DNA of 64,000 nt from assembly GCA_964536965.1 (NCBI GenBank), contig CAZIAL010000003.1:1-64000 (forward strand). Reading direction: 5' to 3'. A program made the position numbers and the translations under genes. Shown piece after piece: positions 41,998 to 50,539 of this stretch. Each line of letters opens with the position of its first letter. Within the stretch, counting starts at the first letter, position 1. This stretch comes from JACMQW01 sp964536965. GTDB lineage: Bacteria; Bdellovibrionota; UBA1018. The notes beneath the pieces are model-generated. The model did not search any database, had not been told where the DNA came from, and was given only the letters and a program-made list of their open reading frames with translations.

Positions 41998-43172
41998 TCC
42001 TCGGATCGCAGGCGACGATGAGTCTTGGAATTCCCATTCTCCTCCTCGGTGCGCTGATGGGTTTCGGCGGACCGCGCGAGTTCGGCATGCGGATCCAGGA
42101 GGCCTGCCGCATACCCGTGATGAAGCAGTACTTACACGCGACGGCTTTTCTCGTCGGCGCGTTTATCCTGAGCCTGCTCGGCGCGGCGATCTTTCCGCTC
42201 GAAATCGGGGGAGTAAGCCCCGAAGTCAAATGGGTCCGGGATGTCTGGAAGGCCTGGTATTTTTTCTGGCCGGTGGCGGTGGTTCCCTGCGTGCTCGCGC
42301 TTTCCGAGGCTTCGCGGAAGACGCTTCTTCGGGTATTTCTCGGCGCCTTCGGGATCGTGGCTCTCATCGGCTGTTTTCAGTTCTTCACGGGCTGGCCCCG
42401 ACCGCAGCCGGTGCCGGGGCATTCGTTTTTCCACGTCACCGTTTTTCCGGGCCACCACCTCTCCTTCGCATCCATCGCGATTTTTCCGTTTTTCCTCGCC
42501 CTTTCCGAAGTTTTCGAATCTCGCTGGATCGGACGCAAGGCGGCGATCGCGATTTCGATCCTCGGGCTCGCGGCGATCTTCGGGACCTACTCTCGCCAAG
42601 TCTGGATTTCGCTTCCGGTCGGCCTCTTTGCTTTCGCAGTGACGAAACTCCCGAAGCGCGCGGCGCTGGCCGCGGTGGCGGCGGGCATACTCATTCTCGC
42701 CGGCCTCTTTCAGGTCCCCGCCGTACGCGAACGCGCCGAAAGCGGGATGGGGATCCGCGACCGGGTTGAACTCTGGAAAGCGAATACCGAACTTTTCAAG
42801 CGCCGGCCCGTGACCGGAGTGGGCTGGCACCACAACCTTCCCCTGGCTGGCGGTTACTTCGCCGAAGTTTACCCAGAGAACAAGAGCCCGTTCGTGGGCC
42901 ACGCGCACAGCAACTTTTTCGAGTTCCTCGGCGGGATGGGAATCGTCGGCGTGCTCGCGTACCTGTTCTGGACGCTGACCACGCTTCGTCTTTCCTACGC
43001 GGCCGGCGCGGGGTTTTTCGCGGCATGGGTCGTTTTCCACCTGAATGGACTCACGCAGGTGAATTTTTCCGAATCGAAGGTCCTGCACTCGATGATGTGG
43101 TCGATCGCGACCGCGGTCACCCTTGTCGCGATTCGGCAGGGTCGCGCCTCCGCCAGCGGGAGCGCGCGATGA
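41940..43172 (+). CDS. O-antigen ligase/polymerase family membrane protein
   Basis: This 410-residue protein has about eleven hydrophobic segments. The large periplasmic loop after residue 260 contains ELWKANTELFKRRPVTGVGWHHN and HAHSNFFEFLGGMGIVG, the typical RGxGW/H motif layout of WaaL/Wzy_C proteins. It transfers or polymerises polysaccharide units. A later ATG (42018) would avoid the overlap with the DUF2400 gene but would cut the first membrane helix. It is the first gene of a polysaccharide cluster. Confidence 0.8.
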   Translation: MPLRSERALLAGLSLYSILILGSQATMSLGIPILLLGALMGFGGPREFGMRIQEACRIPVMKQYLHATAFLVGAFILSLLGAAIFPLEIGGVSPEVKWVRDVWKAWYFFWPVAVVPCVLALSEASRKTLLRVFLGAFGIVALIGCFQFFTGWPRPQPVPGHSFFHVTVFPGHHLSFASIAIFPFFLALSEVFESRWIGRKAAIAISILGLAAIFGTYSRQVWISLPVGLFAFAVTKLPKRAALAAVAAGILILAGLFQVPAVRERAESGMGIRDRVELWKANTELFKRRPVTGVGWHHNLPLAGGYFAEVYPENKSPFVGHAHSNFFEFLGGMGIVGVLAYLFWTLTTLRLSYAAGAGFFAAWVVFHLNGLTQVNFSESKVLHSMMWSIATAVTLVAIRQGRASASGSAR

Positions 43173-44266
43173 GCCCGCCGAGGGCGAAACCACGTTCGCG
43201 GATCGCGATCGACGGACGCATGGTCGGCGAAGTTTCCCACGGGATTTCCCGCTACGTCCGTATGATCGCGAAGGGACTGGCCGAGCTTCCATCGCTCGAA
43301 TACGAACCGCTGTTCTTTTGCGCGCCGGGCATGGGCGCCTATTTCTCCGGATTCGAAACCCGGGAAGTACGCACTCCGTTTCTCGAACCCGCGGAGATCG
43401 GGACCCTGCCCATCGCCCTCTGGCAATCGAAAGCGACGCTCTACCATTCCCCGAGTTTTTCGAGCCTCGCGGCCGCGCCCTGCCCCTGGATGGTGACGAT
43501 CCACGATCTGAATCATCTGACGTATGGCGGACAACTCGAGCGCGTATATTACGAAACCATTCTGCGCCGATTCGCGGAAAAGGCGAAAGCGGTCATGACG
43601 GTTTCGAATTTTTCTCGCGAAGAAATCGTGCGCTGGAATCCGCGCCTCCGGCCCGAAGTCGTGTACAACGCGATCGACCCGCAGTTCCTAAAGGAATCCG
43701 CGCCGATCGAGCCGATCCTCTCGAGGTACGGACTCGTCCCCGGAAAATACTTCATCTGCCTTTCGAGCGAAAAGCCCCATAAAAACGTATCGACGCTCGT
43801 GAGGGCCTTCCAGGCCTTTCGCGCGACGTCGCCGGACGCAAAAGATTTTCGCCTGGTGCTCACCCTGGCGAAGTACGCGGAAGAACCCGGCGTCGTCACC
43901 GCGCCGAGTTTGGTGGATGCGGACTCGCAGGCCCTGATCCGCGGTTCGCGCGCGCTGGTCTTTCCCTCGGTCTACGAAGGTTTCGGACTGCCTCCGATCG
44001 AAGGTGCGGTGCTTGGGGCGCCGGTCATCGTCAGCGATATTCCCGCGCACCGCGAAGCCCTTCGCGATTTATCGGCGGGCGAGGCCGCTTGGGTTTCGCC
44101 GTTATCGGAAGCGGGATGGACGGACGCGCTTCGACGCGCGCAAACGGGAAGCGTTCGACCCGTCTCGTCGGGAACGCGGACTAAAATCGTCGAGCGATAT
44201 TCGGTGCAGACGTTGGGAACGGCGATGGACCGGATCTATCGGCGAATTCTCGCTGACCTGAAGTAA
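43169..44266 (+). CDS. GT4-family glycosyltransferase
   Basis: This 365-residue protein has an N-terminal Rossmann lobe (RIAIDGRMVGEVSHGISRYV), then TIHDLNHL, VSNFSREEIV, the UDP/GDP-sugar region YFICLSSEKPHKN and VFPSVYEGFGLPPIEG, where the conserved E-x7-E motif occurs. It starts within the stop of the ligase gene (ATGA). It likely adds a hexose or mannose in surface-polysaccharide assembly. Confidence 0.88.
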   Translation: MSPPRAKPRSRIAIDGRMVGEVSHGISRYVRMIAKGLAELPSLEYEPLFFCAPGMGAYFSGFETREVRTPFLEPAEIGTLPIALWQSKATLYHSPSFSSLAAAPCPWMVTIHDLNHLTYGGQLERVYYETILRRFAEKAKAVMTVSNFSREEIVRWNPRLRPEVVYNAIDPQFLKESAPIEPILSRYGLVPGKYFICLSSEKPHKNVSTLVRAFQAFRATSPDAKDFRLVLTLAKYAEEPGVVTAPSLVDADSQALIRGSRALVFPSVYEGFGLPPIEGAVLGAPVIVSDIPAHREALRDLSAGEAAWVSPLSEAGWTDALRRAQTGSVRPVSSGTRTKIVERYSVQTLGTAMDRIYRRILADLK

Positions 44267-44281
44267 TCCACGAATTTTAGG

Positions 44282-44300
44282 GGGCGAACTAAAGTCGCCC
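44282..44300. promoter_or_regulatory. Inverted repeat just upstream of the epimerase -10
   Basis: GGGCGA (44282-44287) and TCGCCC (44295-44300) are separated by 7 nt and end 5 bp before the -10 of the decarboxylase gene. It could be an operator or a weak terminator of the preceding gene. Confidence 0.35.
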
Positions 44301-44302
44301 TA

Positions 44303-44311
44303 TGTTAAGAT
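44303..44311 (+). promoter_or_regulatory. Extended -10 promoter (leaderless spacing)
   Basis: TGTTAAGAT at 44303-44311 is an extended -10 (TGn-TAAGAT). It ends 7 nt before the ATG at 44319, and no ribosome-binding site intervenes. Confidence 0.55.
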
Positions 44312-44318
44312 TTTTCGC

Positions 44319-45359
44319 ATGACGAAGTCCGACCAGAAACATGTCCTCATTACCGGCGGCGCGGGATTTATCGGGTCCCATCTCTGCGATCGGCTGCTCG
44401 AGCGTGGATACTTCGTAACTGCCGTCGACAACTACGTCACGGGTTCGCGGGATAACTTGGCGCTGGCGCTGAAGAGCCCGAATTTCCAGCTCGTCGAGGC
44501 GGACGTCTCTCATCCGCTGCCCCTTTCGCAGATGCGGTTTCTGACTGCGCACGGATTGCATGGTGTGCTCCATTTCGCTTGTCCTGCCAGCCCGATCGAT
44601 TTCGAAAAGATTCCTTTCGAGATTCTCGCCGTGGACTCCTTCGGTACCTTTCACACGGTCGACCTGGCGCTTCGTTTCGGCGCGCGTTATGTGATCGCTT
44701 CGACTTCCGAAGTCTACGGTGATCCTCTCGAACATCCCCAGCGCGAAGAGTACTGGGGTAACGTGAATTCCATCGGCCCGCGCGCATGTTACGACGAGAC
44801 GAAACGTTTCGGCGAAGCGGTCGTATCGAGCGCCGTCCGCGGATCCGGAGTCTGGAATTCCGCGCTTGCGAACAGCACGCCGTTCCCAGGCACCGAACCG
44901 AAACTTCCGCTCCGCGGTGGGATGGTTCGCATCTTCAATACCTACGGCCCGCGGATGCGCCCCGATGACGGGCGCGTCGTGCCTGAGCTCTGCGTGCAAG
45001 CCCTTCGGGGCGAAAAACTCTCGATCCACGGTGACGGGAAACAGACCCGCTCCTTTTGTTATGTCGACGATCTTGTCGAAGGGATCCTTCGCTATTTCGA
45101 CTCGAACCTCTCCGTGCCGACGAACCTCGGAAATCCGAAAGAGCGTTCCATCCTCGAATTCGCGGAGGTCGTGAAGGAGCTGACCGGCGCGAGTTCGGCG
45201 ATCCACCATCTCCCGGGCCGGCCCGACGATCCGCGGAAGCGTTGTCCCGATATTTCGCGCGCGAAGAAGGAGCTCGGCTGGGAGCCGAAGGTCGGCCTCC
45301 ATGAAGGTCTCGCCAGAACGGTGGAGTTCTTCAAGGAATCGATCCGGAAAAAGTCATGA
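44319..45359 (+). CDS. UDP-glucuronate decarboxylase-like NAD-dependent epimerase/dehydratase
   Basis: This 346-residue extended SDR has GGAGFIGSHL (NAD site), ACPASP, ASTSEVYGDP, the catalytic YDETK and RIFNTYGPRM, the diagnostic set of UDP-xylose synthase. Between the catalytic Lys and RIFNTYG there are about 43 residues, where family members usually have about 16. The extra segment (centred on ANSTPFPGTEPKL) is an insertion near the sugar pocket. The product is likely UDP-xylose or UDP-4-keto-pentose. Its stop overlaps the next start by 4 bp. Confidence 0.85.
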   Translation: MTKSDQKHVLITGGAGFIGSHLCDRLLERGYFVTAVDNYVTGSRDNLALALKSPNFQLVEADVSHPLPLSQMRFLTAHGLHGVLHFACPASPIDFEKIPFEILAVDSFGTFHTVDLALRFGARYVIASTSEVYGDPLEHPQREEYWGNVNSIGPRACYDETKRFGEAVVSSAVRGSGVWNSALANSTPFPGTEPKLPLRGGMVRIFNTYGPRMRPDDGRVVPELCVQALRGEKLSIHGDGKQTRSFCYVDDLVEGILRYFDSNLSVPTNLGNPKERSILEFAEVVKELTGASSAIHHLPGRPDDPRKRCPDISRAKKELGWEPKVGLHEGLARTVEFFKESIRKKS

Positions 45360-46465
45360 AGTCCGGCGAACCGCGAGTCGCGGTCGTTCATGACTGGCTG
45401 AATGGAATGCGCGGAGGGGAGGCCGTTCTCGAGGCGATTCTCGAGCTTTACCCCCAGGCCGAAATCTTCACCCTGGTCGTCGAGCCCGAGAAAATTTCCG
45501 AAAAGATTCGGCGGCACCGGATTCATCCTTCTCCGCTCCAAAAAATTCCGGGCGGAGTCGCGAACTATCGGCACTTCCTGCCGATCATGCCGAAAATGAT
45601 AGATACTTTCGATCTTCAGGGATTCGATCTCGTCCTTTCTTCTTCCCACTGCGTGGCGAAGGGAATTCGAAAGCCCGAGAGCGCTACCCACGTTTCGTAC
45701 GTGCACGCGCCGATGCGCTATATCTGGGATCGGTTCGAGGATTATTTCGGTCCCGGCCGCGCTTCGCTACCCGTGCGGGTCGCGGCGAACGTGGTCCGTT
45801 CGCGGCTCCAGCGATGGGATCGGAAGACGAGCTCGAGACAGAACATCGACGTCGTGCTCGCGAACTCGAAGTTCATCGCCGATCGTATCTTGGAATTTTG
45901 GGGCCGCGAAGCGAGGGTCGTGCATCCGTTCGTCGATTATTCGCGATTCCAGCGCGCTCGCACGCCGAAAGATTTTTATCTCGTCTTCGGGGCGTTCGCT
46001 CCCTACAAACGAGTCGATCTCGCGATCGAAACGTTTCGAAAACTCCACCTTCCGCTCGTTGTCGCGGGTGGGGGTCAGGAAGCCGAGCGGATTCGTGAAC
46101 TCACGCGTGGAACGAAGATCGAGGTGATCTCCGACCCATCGAATGAGGAAGTGAGTCGTCTGTACTCGGAGTGCCGCGCGATGGTTTTCCCCGGGATCGA
46201 AGATTTCGGCATCACCCCGCTCGAGGCGATGGCCGCGGGCGCGCCGGTGATCGCGATCGGGGCGGGCGGAGCGCGCGAGACGGTCACCGAGGAAACCGGC
46301 CTATTCTTTCGCGAGCAGACCATCGAGAGCCTTTCGAACGCCGTGCTCAAACTCGAACGCGGCGATGCCCGGATTACCGAGGCCGCTTGCCGCCGGCGTG
46401 CGGCGGACTTCTCGAAGACCCGGTTCCAGCGAGAATTCCTCGCGGCGGTCGATTCGTCATCGTAA
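45356..46465 (+). CDS. GT4-family glycosyltransferase (WbaZ/mannosyl type)
   Basis: This 369-residue protein begins VAVVHDWLNGMRGGE and has VSYVHAPMRYIWD, VLANSKFIADRI, FGAFAPYKRVDLAIE and VFPGIEDFGITPLEAMA. This motif series is typical of GDP-mannose-using GT4 enzymes of O-antigen and exopolysaccharide pathways. It is coupled to the decarboxylase gene by a 4-bp overlap, so the two belong to one pathway. Confidence 0.88.
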   Translation: MKSGEPRVAVVHDWLNGMRGGEAVLEAILELYPQAEIFTLVVEPEKISEKIRRHRIHPSPLQKIPGGVANYRHFLPIMPKMIDTFDLQGFDLVLSSSHCVAKGIRKPESATHVSYVHAPMRYIWDRFEDYFGPGRASLPVRVAANVVRSRLQRWDRKTSSRQNIDVVLANSKFIADRILEFWGREARVVHPFVDYSRFQRARTPKDFYLVFGAFAPYKRVDLAIETFRKLHLPLVVAGGGQEAERIRELTRGTKIEVISDPSNEEVSRLYSECRAMVFPGIEDFGITPLEAMAAGAPVIAIGAGGARETVTEETGLFFREQTIESLSNAVLKLERGDARITEAACRRRAADFSKTRFQREFLAAVDSSS

Positions 46466-46489
46466 TGACGTCCGGATGGAGACGGGGAA

Positions 46490-46520
46490 CGGGTCGAGAG
46501 CCGCTCGGCAGATCGACCCG
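46490..46520 (+). other. Inverted repeat after the polysaccharide cluster
   Basis: CGGGTCGA (46490-46497) pairs with TCGACCCG (46513-46520). No T-run follows. A TATACT box (46538-46543) just downstream may be the -10 of the SGNH gene. Confidence 0.35.
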
Positions 46521-46568
46521 CCCGTTCTATACTGGAATTCGAAATAGGAGTTCGAGGATGTTCGTCGC

Positions 46569-47375
46569 ATGAAAGCAGATTTTTCCCCGCCGCGAGTTCG
46601 GTTAAAACGAATCCTGAGATTTTCGGATTTCACGTTCGCATTCCTCGCGTCCAGTCTCGGTTCGTTCGCCCTCTCCGCGACGCCCGCGACCGCCGTCGCG
46701 GGGACAAGAATCCTCTTGGTCGGCGACTCCCATTCGACGGGGACCTTTAAGGACGGATTCCTGGAAACCCTTGGGACGCAGTCGGATCTGGAGTCCGCGG
46801 TTTACGCCAGTTGCGGGAGCAGTCCCTCGGGCTGGTTCCGCGACGCAAAGGGGAAAACCTATCGATCCGCTTGCGGTACGTTCCGTCGAGAATTCGGGAA
46901 GAAAGCCGGATCCACGGCACCCGCATCGGTTCCCCATCTGCCGGACCTGATTACCGAAGCGAAGCCCGACGTTGTGGTCGTCGCCATGGGGACGAATCAG
47001 TATCCGGGCTCGGTCACGGCCGCGGAACCCTCGATGCGCAAAATGCTGAAGGCGGTCCAGTCGCAGAACGCCCGATGCGTATGGGTCGGACCTCCGGAAG
47101 TCGGATTCATCCCGGTTGCGAAGCAGAAAGAGTTCTACGCGATGTTCGAGCGACTTGCCCGCGAAGAAAAATGCCTGCTCATCGACAGCCGCGCGCACAC
47201 GGACGTGGCCCAGACGGATTCGATGAAGACCCATTATCCGGGCGCACCCGGAAAAAAATGGGGCGCGGCCGTCGGGGGGCGGGTGCTTCAGTTCGTCCGC
47301 GAAGCGGGAAAGACCTCCGCGCGCGAAAATCACGACACCGGTCGGACCGGCGCTAAAGGTGTCGAAGCGATTTAA
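46569..47375 (+). CDS. Secreted SGNH/GDSL-fold hydrolase
   Basis: This 268-residue protein has a signal peptide (cleavage near SATPATAVA). Block I is LLVGDSHSTGTF, block III VVAMGTNQYPG and block V contains DSMKTHYPG, giving the Ser-Asn-His set. Esterases of this fold often de-acetylate or acylate polysaccharides. It lies next to the polysaccharide cluster and faces a second SGNH gene. Confidence 0.8.
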   Translation: MKADFSPPRVRLKRILRFSDFTFAFLASSLGSFALSATPATAVAGTRILLVGDSHSTGTFKDGFLETLGTQSDLESAVYASCGSSPSGWFRDAKGKTYRSACGTFRREFGKKAGSTAPASVPHLPDLITEAKPDVVVVAMGTNQYPGSVTAAEPSMRKMLKAVQSQNARCVWVGPPEVGFIPVAKQKEFYAMFERLAREEKCLLIDSRAHTDVAQTDSMKTHYPGAPGKKWGAAVGGRVLQFVREAGKTSARENHDTGRTGAKGVEAI

Positions 47376-47392
47376 AGCGAGGATCGTATCGT

Positions 47393-48199
47393 TTAGCGAT
47401 TTTCGATCGCGGGTATCGCTCGGCGAAGCTCTTCCATCGTGCGATTCGCCCACTGGCCGGAGAGGACCGCGCCGGTCTTGCCAAGCCGCCGATGATGGAG
47501 CCCATCGCCCCGACCGGCGGGGTAGCGCGCGAATCCGAGGGTCGAAATATAAACGCAGTTCTTTCCCGCTCCGGCGCGCAGGGCTTGGTCGACGATCGAC
47601 AGCCGCTTCTGCGTCGTCTCCGCGGAGAGATCGCCGTACTTCTGCGCATGCGGAGGTCCGACCCAGGCGCAGGTCGCGCCGGTTTGGGTGATGATTTTCG
47701 CGAAATCCGCCGCATAGGTTTCGATATCGGAGGCGGAATAATCCTCAGGGAGAAAGTTCGCGCCGAGGGCGACGACGACGAGATCGGGTTTTTCGTCATT
47801 CAGTAGTTTGGAAAGTTTCGGCGTGCGGCTGCCTTTCGGCGAGAAGAGGTGACTCGTCGGGGTACGCTCGAAGTATCCGCATCGCGTGGGGACTCCGTTC
47901 ACCCAGGTCTGCGTTTGCGAACCGCAGCTCCCGAACGTCGATACGGTCGCCTTCTGGAGAGTCATCAGGAGTTCCGAAAGTCGTAGACCCGGAGATCGTG
48001 CGGGTCCCCGTTTCTGCGACGTCGCATATCCGGTCGTATGGGAGTCGCCGATCATGACGATCTTGAGCTCCGACGGATCCGAAGCCGTGGATCGCGAAGT
48101 CTGGGGCGAATCCGGGGCAACGTCTTTCGGCGAGGGACTCGCGCAGCTAGTGCCCAGAACCCAGAACGACAGAACGGTGATCAGAGTGCGACGAATCAT
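47393..48199 (-). CDS. SGNH/GDSL-fold lipoprotein
   Basis: This 268-residue protein starts at 48199 and has the lipobox LGTSC. Block I is IVMIGDSHTTGYA, block III VVALGANFLP and block V GDGLHHRRLG. The nucleophile region CGSQTQTW and the VWVGPP-like ATCAWVGPP are shared with the facing protein at 46569, so the pair probably arose by duplication. There is no ribosome-binding site; TAAACT ends 8 nt before the ATG. Confidence 0.8.
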   Translation of the reverse strand: MIRRTLITVLSFWVLGTSCASPSPKDVAPDSPQTSRSTASDPSELKIVMIGDSHTTGYATSQKRGPARSPGLRLSELLMTLQKATVSTFGSCGSQTQTWVNGVPTRCGYFERTPTSHLFSPKGSRTPKLSKLLNDEKPDLVVVALGANFLPEDYSASDIETYAADFAKIITQTGATCAWVGPPHAQKYGDLSAETTQKRLSIVDQALRAGAGKNCVYISTLGFARYPAGRGDGLHHRRLGKTGAVLSGQWANRTMEELRRAIPAIENR

Positions 48200-48294
48200 C
48201 GAGTTCGAGTTTATCCGAACCGGACCCGGAATCGGTAGCGCCAAGAAAATGGCGCATGAAAAGGGAGCGGAAATCCCCGTTTCAATCGAGATTT

Positions 48295-48321
48295 AAACCG
48301 AACGAGTAGAAAGCTCGGTTT
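48295..48321 (-). terminator. Weak terminator after the PfkB gene
   Basis: AAACCGA (48295-48301) pairs with TCGGTTT (48315-48321). On the minus strand the descending arm ends in TTTAAAT. Confidence 0.4.
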
Positions 48322-48323
48322 GG

Positions 48324-49268
48324 TTAGTCGACCTGGATCATGCGCATCAGCGCGTTCTGGCGATCGACGAGTTCCTTCACTTCGAGCCGCATCAGGCGGT
48401 GGAGCGAAAAGTCCTGGACCGTGAAGCTCGCCATCGTGCACCCGGCGAGAACCGCGCGGCGGAGGTAGCGATCGAAGCTGTTCGGGTCGCGTTCGGCCAT
48501 ATCCCGGTCCGCGCCTTGTTCGGCGAGGTAACCCATGAAAGCGCCGGCGAAGCTGTCGCCCGCGCCGGTCGGATCGACGACGCGATCGACGGGATAGGCC
48601 GGGGCGAGGAAAATCGAGCGCGGGGTGAAAAGCATGGCGCCGTATTCTCCGCGCTTCACGACGATCACTTTCGGTCCCATTTCGCGGATCTTCGCGATCG
48701 CGCGCTGGAGATTCTTCTCGCCCGAAAGCATGTAGGCTTCGGTTTCGTTGATGGAAAGGATGTCGACGCGTTTCAGCGTCACCTTCAGTTCTTCGGGTTT
48801 TCCCGTGATCCAGAAGTTCATCGAATCGGCCGCGACGAGGCGGGTTTTCTTCACCTGGTCGAGAACGCTCGTCTGCAGAACCGGATCGATGTTCGCCAGG
48901 AAAACGAACTCGGCGTTCTGATGTTTTTCGCTCAGCTTCGGGTCGAACGTCTCGAATACATTCAGCGCGGTGGAAAGGGTTTTCGCTTCGTTCAGGTTCC
49001 CGTCGTAGGTGCCGACCCAGTGGAATGTTTTACCTTTCGCGACGATCACGCCCGACGTATCGATGCGGCGGGCGCCGAGCCATTCGAGGTGCGCTTTCGG
49101 GAAGTCCTCTCCGACGACCCCAAGGACCTGGACGGGAGCGTAGAAGGATGCGGCCACCGAGAAATAATTCACCGATCCGCCTAAAACTTTGTCCGCTTTT
49201 CCAGCGGGAGTTTCCACGGAATCGAAAGCCATCGAGCCAACAGTCAGAATCGTCGCAGGTGTTTTCAC
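48324..49268 (-). CDS. PfkB-family carbohydrate/nucleoside kinase, GTG start
   Basis: This 314-residue kinase has an N-terminal ILTVGSMAFDSVETP and GGSVNYFSVAAS, and the C-terminal signature VVDPTGAGDSFAGAFMGYLA with the catalytic Asp. The substrate (ribose, adenosine or other) is not evident. The start was placed at GTG 49268, the only codon giving a normal N-terminus. A TTGACA-17-TTCTAT promoter ends 7 nt before it, so translation is probably leaderless. It lies 32 bp after the last pseudopilin-operon gene. Confidence 0.85.
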   Translation of the reverse strand: MKTPATILTVGSMAFDSVETPAGKADKVLGGSVNYFSVAASFYAPVQVLGVVGEDFPKAHLEWLGARRIDTSGVIVAKGKTFHWVGTYDGNLNEAKTLSTALNVFETFDPKLSEKHQNAEFVFLANIDPVLQTSVLDQVKKTRLVAADSMNFWITGKPEELKVTLKRVDILSINETEAYMLSGEKNLQRAIAKIREMGPKVIVVKRGEYGAMLFTPRSIFLAPAYPVDRVVDPTGAGDSFAGAFMGYLAEQGADRDMAERDPNSFDRYLRRAVLAGCTMASFTVQDFSLHRLMRLEVKELVDRQNALMRMIQVD

Positions 49269-49275
49269 GGCCTCG

Positions 49276-49304
49276 ATAGAACCGATTTCAACCCACCTTG
49301 TCAA
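49276..49304 (-). promoter_or_regulatory. Consensus-like promoter of the PfkB gene (leaderless spacing)
   Basis: On the minus strand TTGACA (49299-49304), 17 bp and TTCTAT (49276-49281) are followed by 7 nt (CGAGGCC) and GTG. Confidence 0.65.
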
Positions 49305-49870
49305 TAATGAAGTCCCCTTGGATCGCGCCATTCTCGGCTCTCCAGCCGCCGGGTCGCGCGAGTGCGAATCAGGGGAAGTTCCAGACGCATATAATGAGTC
49401 ACCGCTTCCCATCCGATCCCAAGTTCTTCCCAGAGATCCCGCCGAACGACCGCGCCCCCGCCCGTTCCGTCCTTCGCTCCCCCGAGCGCGAAGTAAAGCC
49501 ATTCGCCATCGGATCGAACCGCGACGGTGTGCCGATCTTCCGAAATCCAGGCGCTTCCCCGGTTCCGGCTCGCGTCGGGCATTTCCGCGTGCGCTTTCTC
49601 GCGCCAGCCCGGGTCCTCGACCGCGACGAATCCGCGGTGGGTGAGAAGCGTTTGCCACGATTCGATCGAAGGCGGATTTTCGCGCAGCCAATCGATTCGT
49701 CCCTCCTCGAGACTTCCGCGATGCGCCCAGAGCGCGAGAATTATCGCGACGGGAACGATCCAGAATCCGCGCGGGAGTCGTGCTTCTTTAATATTTTTCG
49801 ATAGGCCCGATACTCGAGCTGCGAAAGTTTCACGTAGCCGAGAGCTCCGCACATTAAGACTAGTATCCAT
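49301..49870 (-). CDS. Single-pass membrane protein of the pseudopilin operon
   Basis: This 189-residue protein has a basic N-terminus, one membrane helix (GFWIVPVAIILALW, about 35-48) and a soluble domain containing WEKLG-like and FALGG segments. No family is recognised. The only start codons (ATG 49870, GTG 49852) make it overlap the upstream prepilin-like frame by more than 110 bp. Confidence 0.55.
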   Translation of the reverse strand: MDTSLNVRSSRLRETFAARVSGLSKNIKEARLPRGFWIVPVAIILALWAHRGSLEEGRIDWLRENPPSIESWQTLLTHRGFVAVEDPGWREKAHAEMPDASRNRGSAWISEDRHTVAVRSDGEWLYFALGGAKDGTGGGAVVRRDLWEELGIGWEAVTHYMRLELPLIRTRATRRLESREWRDPRGLHY

Positions 49871-50025
49871 ACGATCGCCTCAATCCAGACTTGTCCTTCA
49901 TTTCCGAGCGCGTGAAATCCAGCGCGCCTCCCACTTTCCGTCCCCCGGGCCCTCGGTCCTATAGAACGCGGCCTGTGAAAAACGATTCGTCTTCCAAAGC
50001 CGTATCGCCAACTGATCATTCGCAC
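49741..50025 (-). CDS. Prepilin-like small protein with unclear start
   Basis: The frame's last 57 residues (from about 49910) contain NEGQVWIEAIVWILVLM, a class III prepilin pattern (G, then Q, with Glu at +5 of the mature helix), then a helix to KILKKHDS. No ATG, GTG or TTG lies between that part and codons deep inside the upstream gene, so the given 5' end is only the first in-frame start. Frameshifting from the upstream gene, whose stop lies at 49898, or a rare start codon are possible. Confidence 0.45.
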   Translation of the reverse strand: MRMISWRYGFGRRIVFHRPRSIGPRARGTESGRRAGFHALGNEGQVWIEAIVWILVLMCGALGYVKLSQLEYRAYRKILKKHDSRADSGSFPSR

Positions 50026-50539
50026 CTCCCGAGCCTTTCAGTTTTTCCCATCGTAGCGGCCGCGGACCGAGCGGGTCGTTCGGCGGCCTCCACCAGCGAA
50101 GCGCCGGAAGGGGAAAGAAGAGATCCCCGCGCCCGTCGCAGCCACGCCTTAGAATCCATGTCGCCTGTTCCGCGCGCCACTTTGCTCGGAGGGTTTCCTG
50201 GAAGATCTGTTCGGCCGTGAGGGCGATCTTCACCGCTCGGATCGAAGCGCCTCCGGTCGGTATCGCCGCCGCCACCGCCGCCCCTCGCTCGATGGTCATC
50301 CGCCGGTTCGAGGCCTCGATCTGGTTTTGGATCCGCAGGACGCTTCGAATCCTGCTTTCGACGCATCGATCGAGTCGGAGCTGGAGCGCCATTTTCGATC
50401 GAGCGATCCAGCCATATCCCAAGGCGGAGATTCCGGCTCCGGTCAGAACGAGCACCACGCTCAGAAGTCCGAGCGAGACGCTCCCGGTTTCCGAGTACCG
50501 AGGCGAGGGAGAAACAGGGTTTCGAGATGGGTACCGCAT
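49898..50539 (-). CDS. TadE/TadG-like pseudopilin-domain protein
   Basis: This 213-residue protein has an N-terminal ETGSVSLGLLSVVLVL helix like TadE/TadG proteins, followed by an arginine-rich helical domain and a variable C-terminus with GCDGRGDLFFPLP. It overlaps the TadE-like gene by 79 bp. It is probably an envelope protein associated with a Flp-type pilus. The Tad secretion ATPase and secretin genes are not nearby. Confidence 0.6.
   Translation of the reverse strand: MRYPSRNPVSPSPRYSETGSVSLGLLSVVLVLTGAGISALGYGWIARSKMALQLRLDRCVESRIRSVLRIQNQIEASNRRMTIERGAAVAAAIPTGGASIRAVKIALTAEQIFQETLRAKWRAEQATWILRRGCDGRGDLFFPLPALRWWRPPNDPLGPRPLRWEKLKGSGGANDQLAIRLWKTNRFSQAAFYRTEGPGDGKWEARWISRARK

Noticed and set aside
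42132..43292. Long minus-strand frame opposite the O-antigen ligase
   Set aside because: It is charged and low-complexity, whereas the plus frame has proper membrane helices and the ligase motif.
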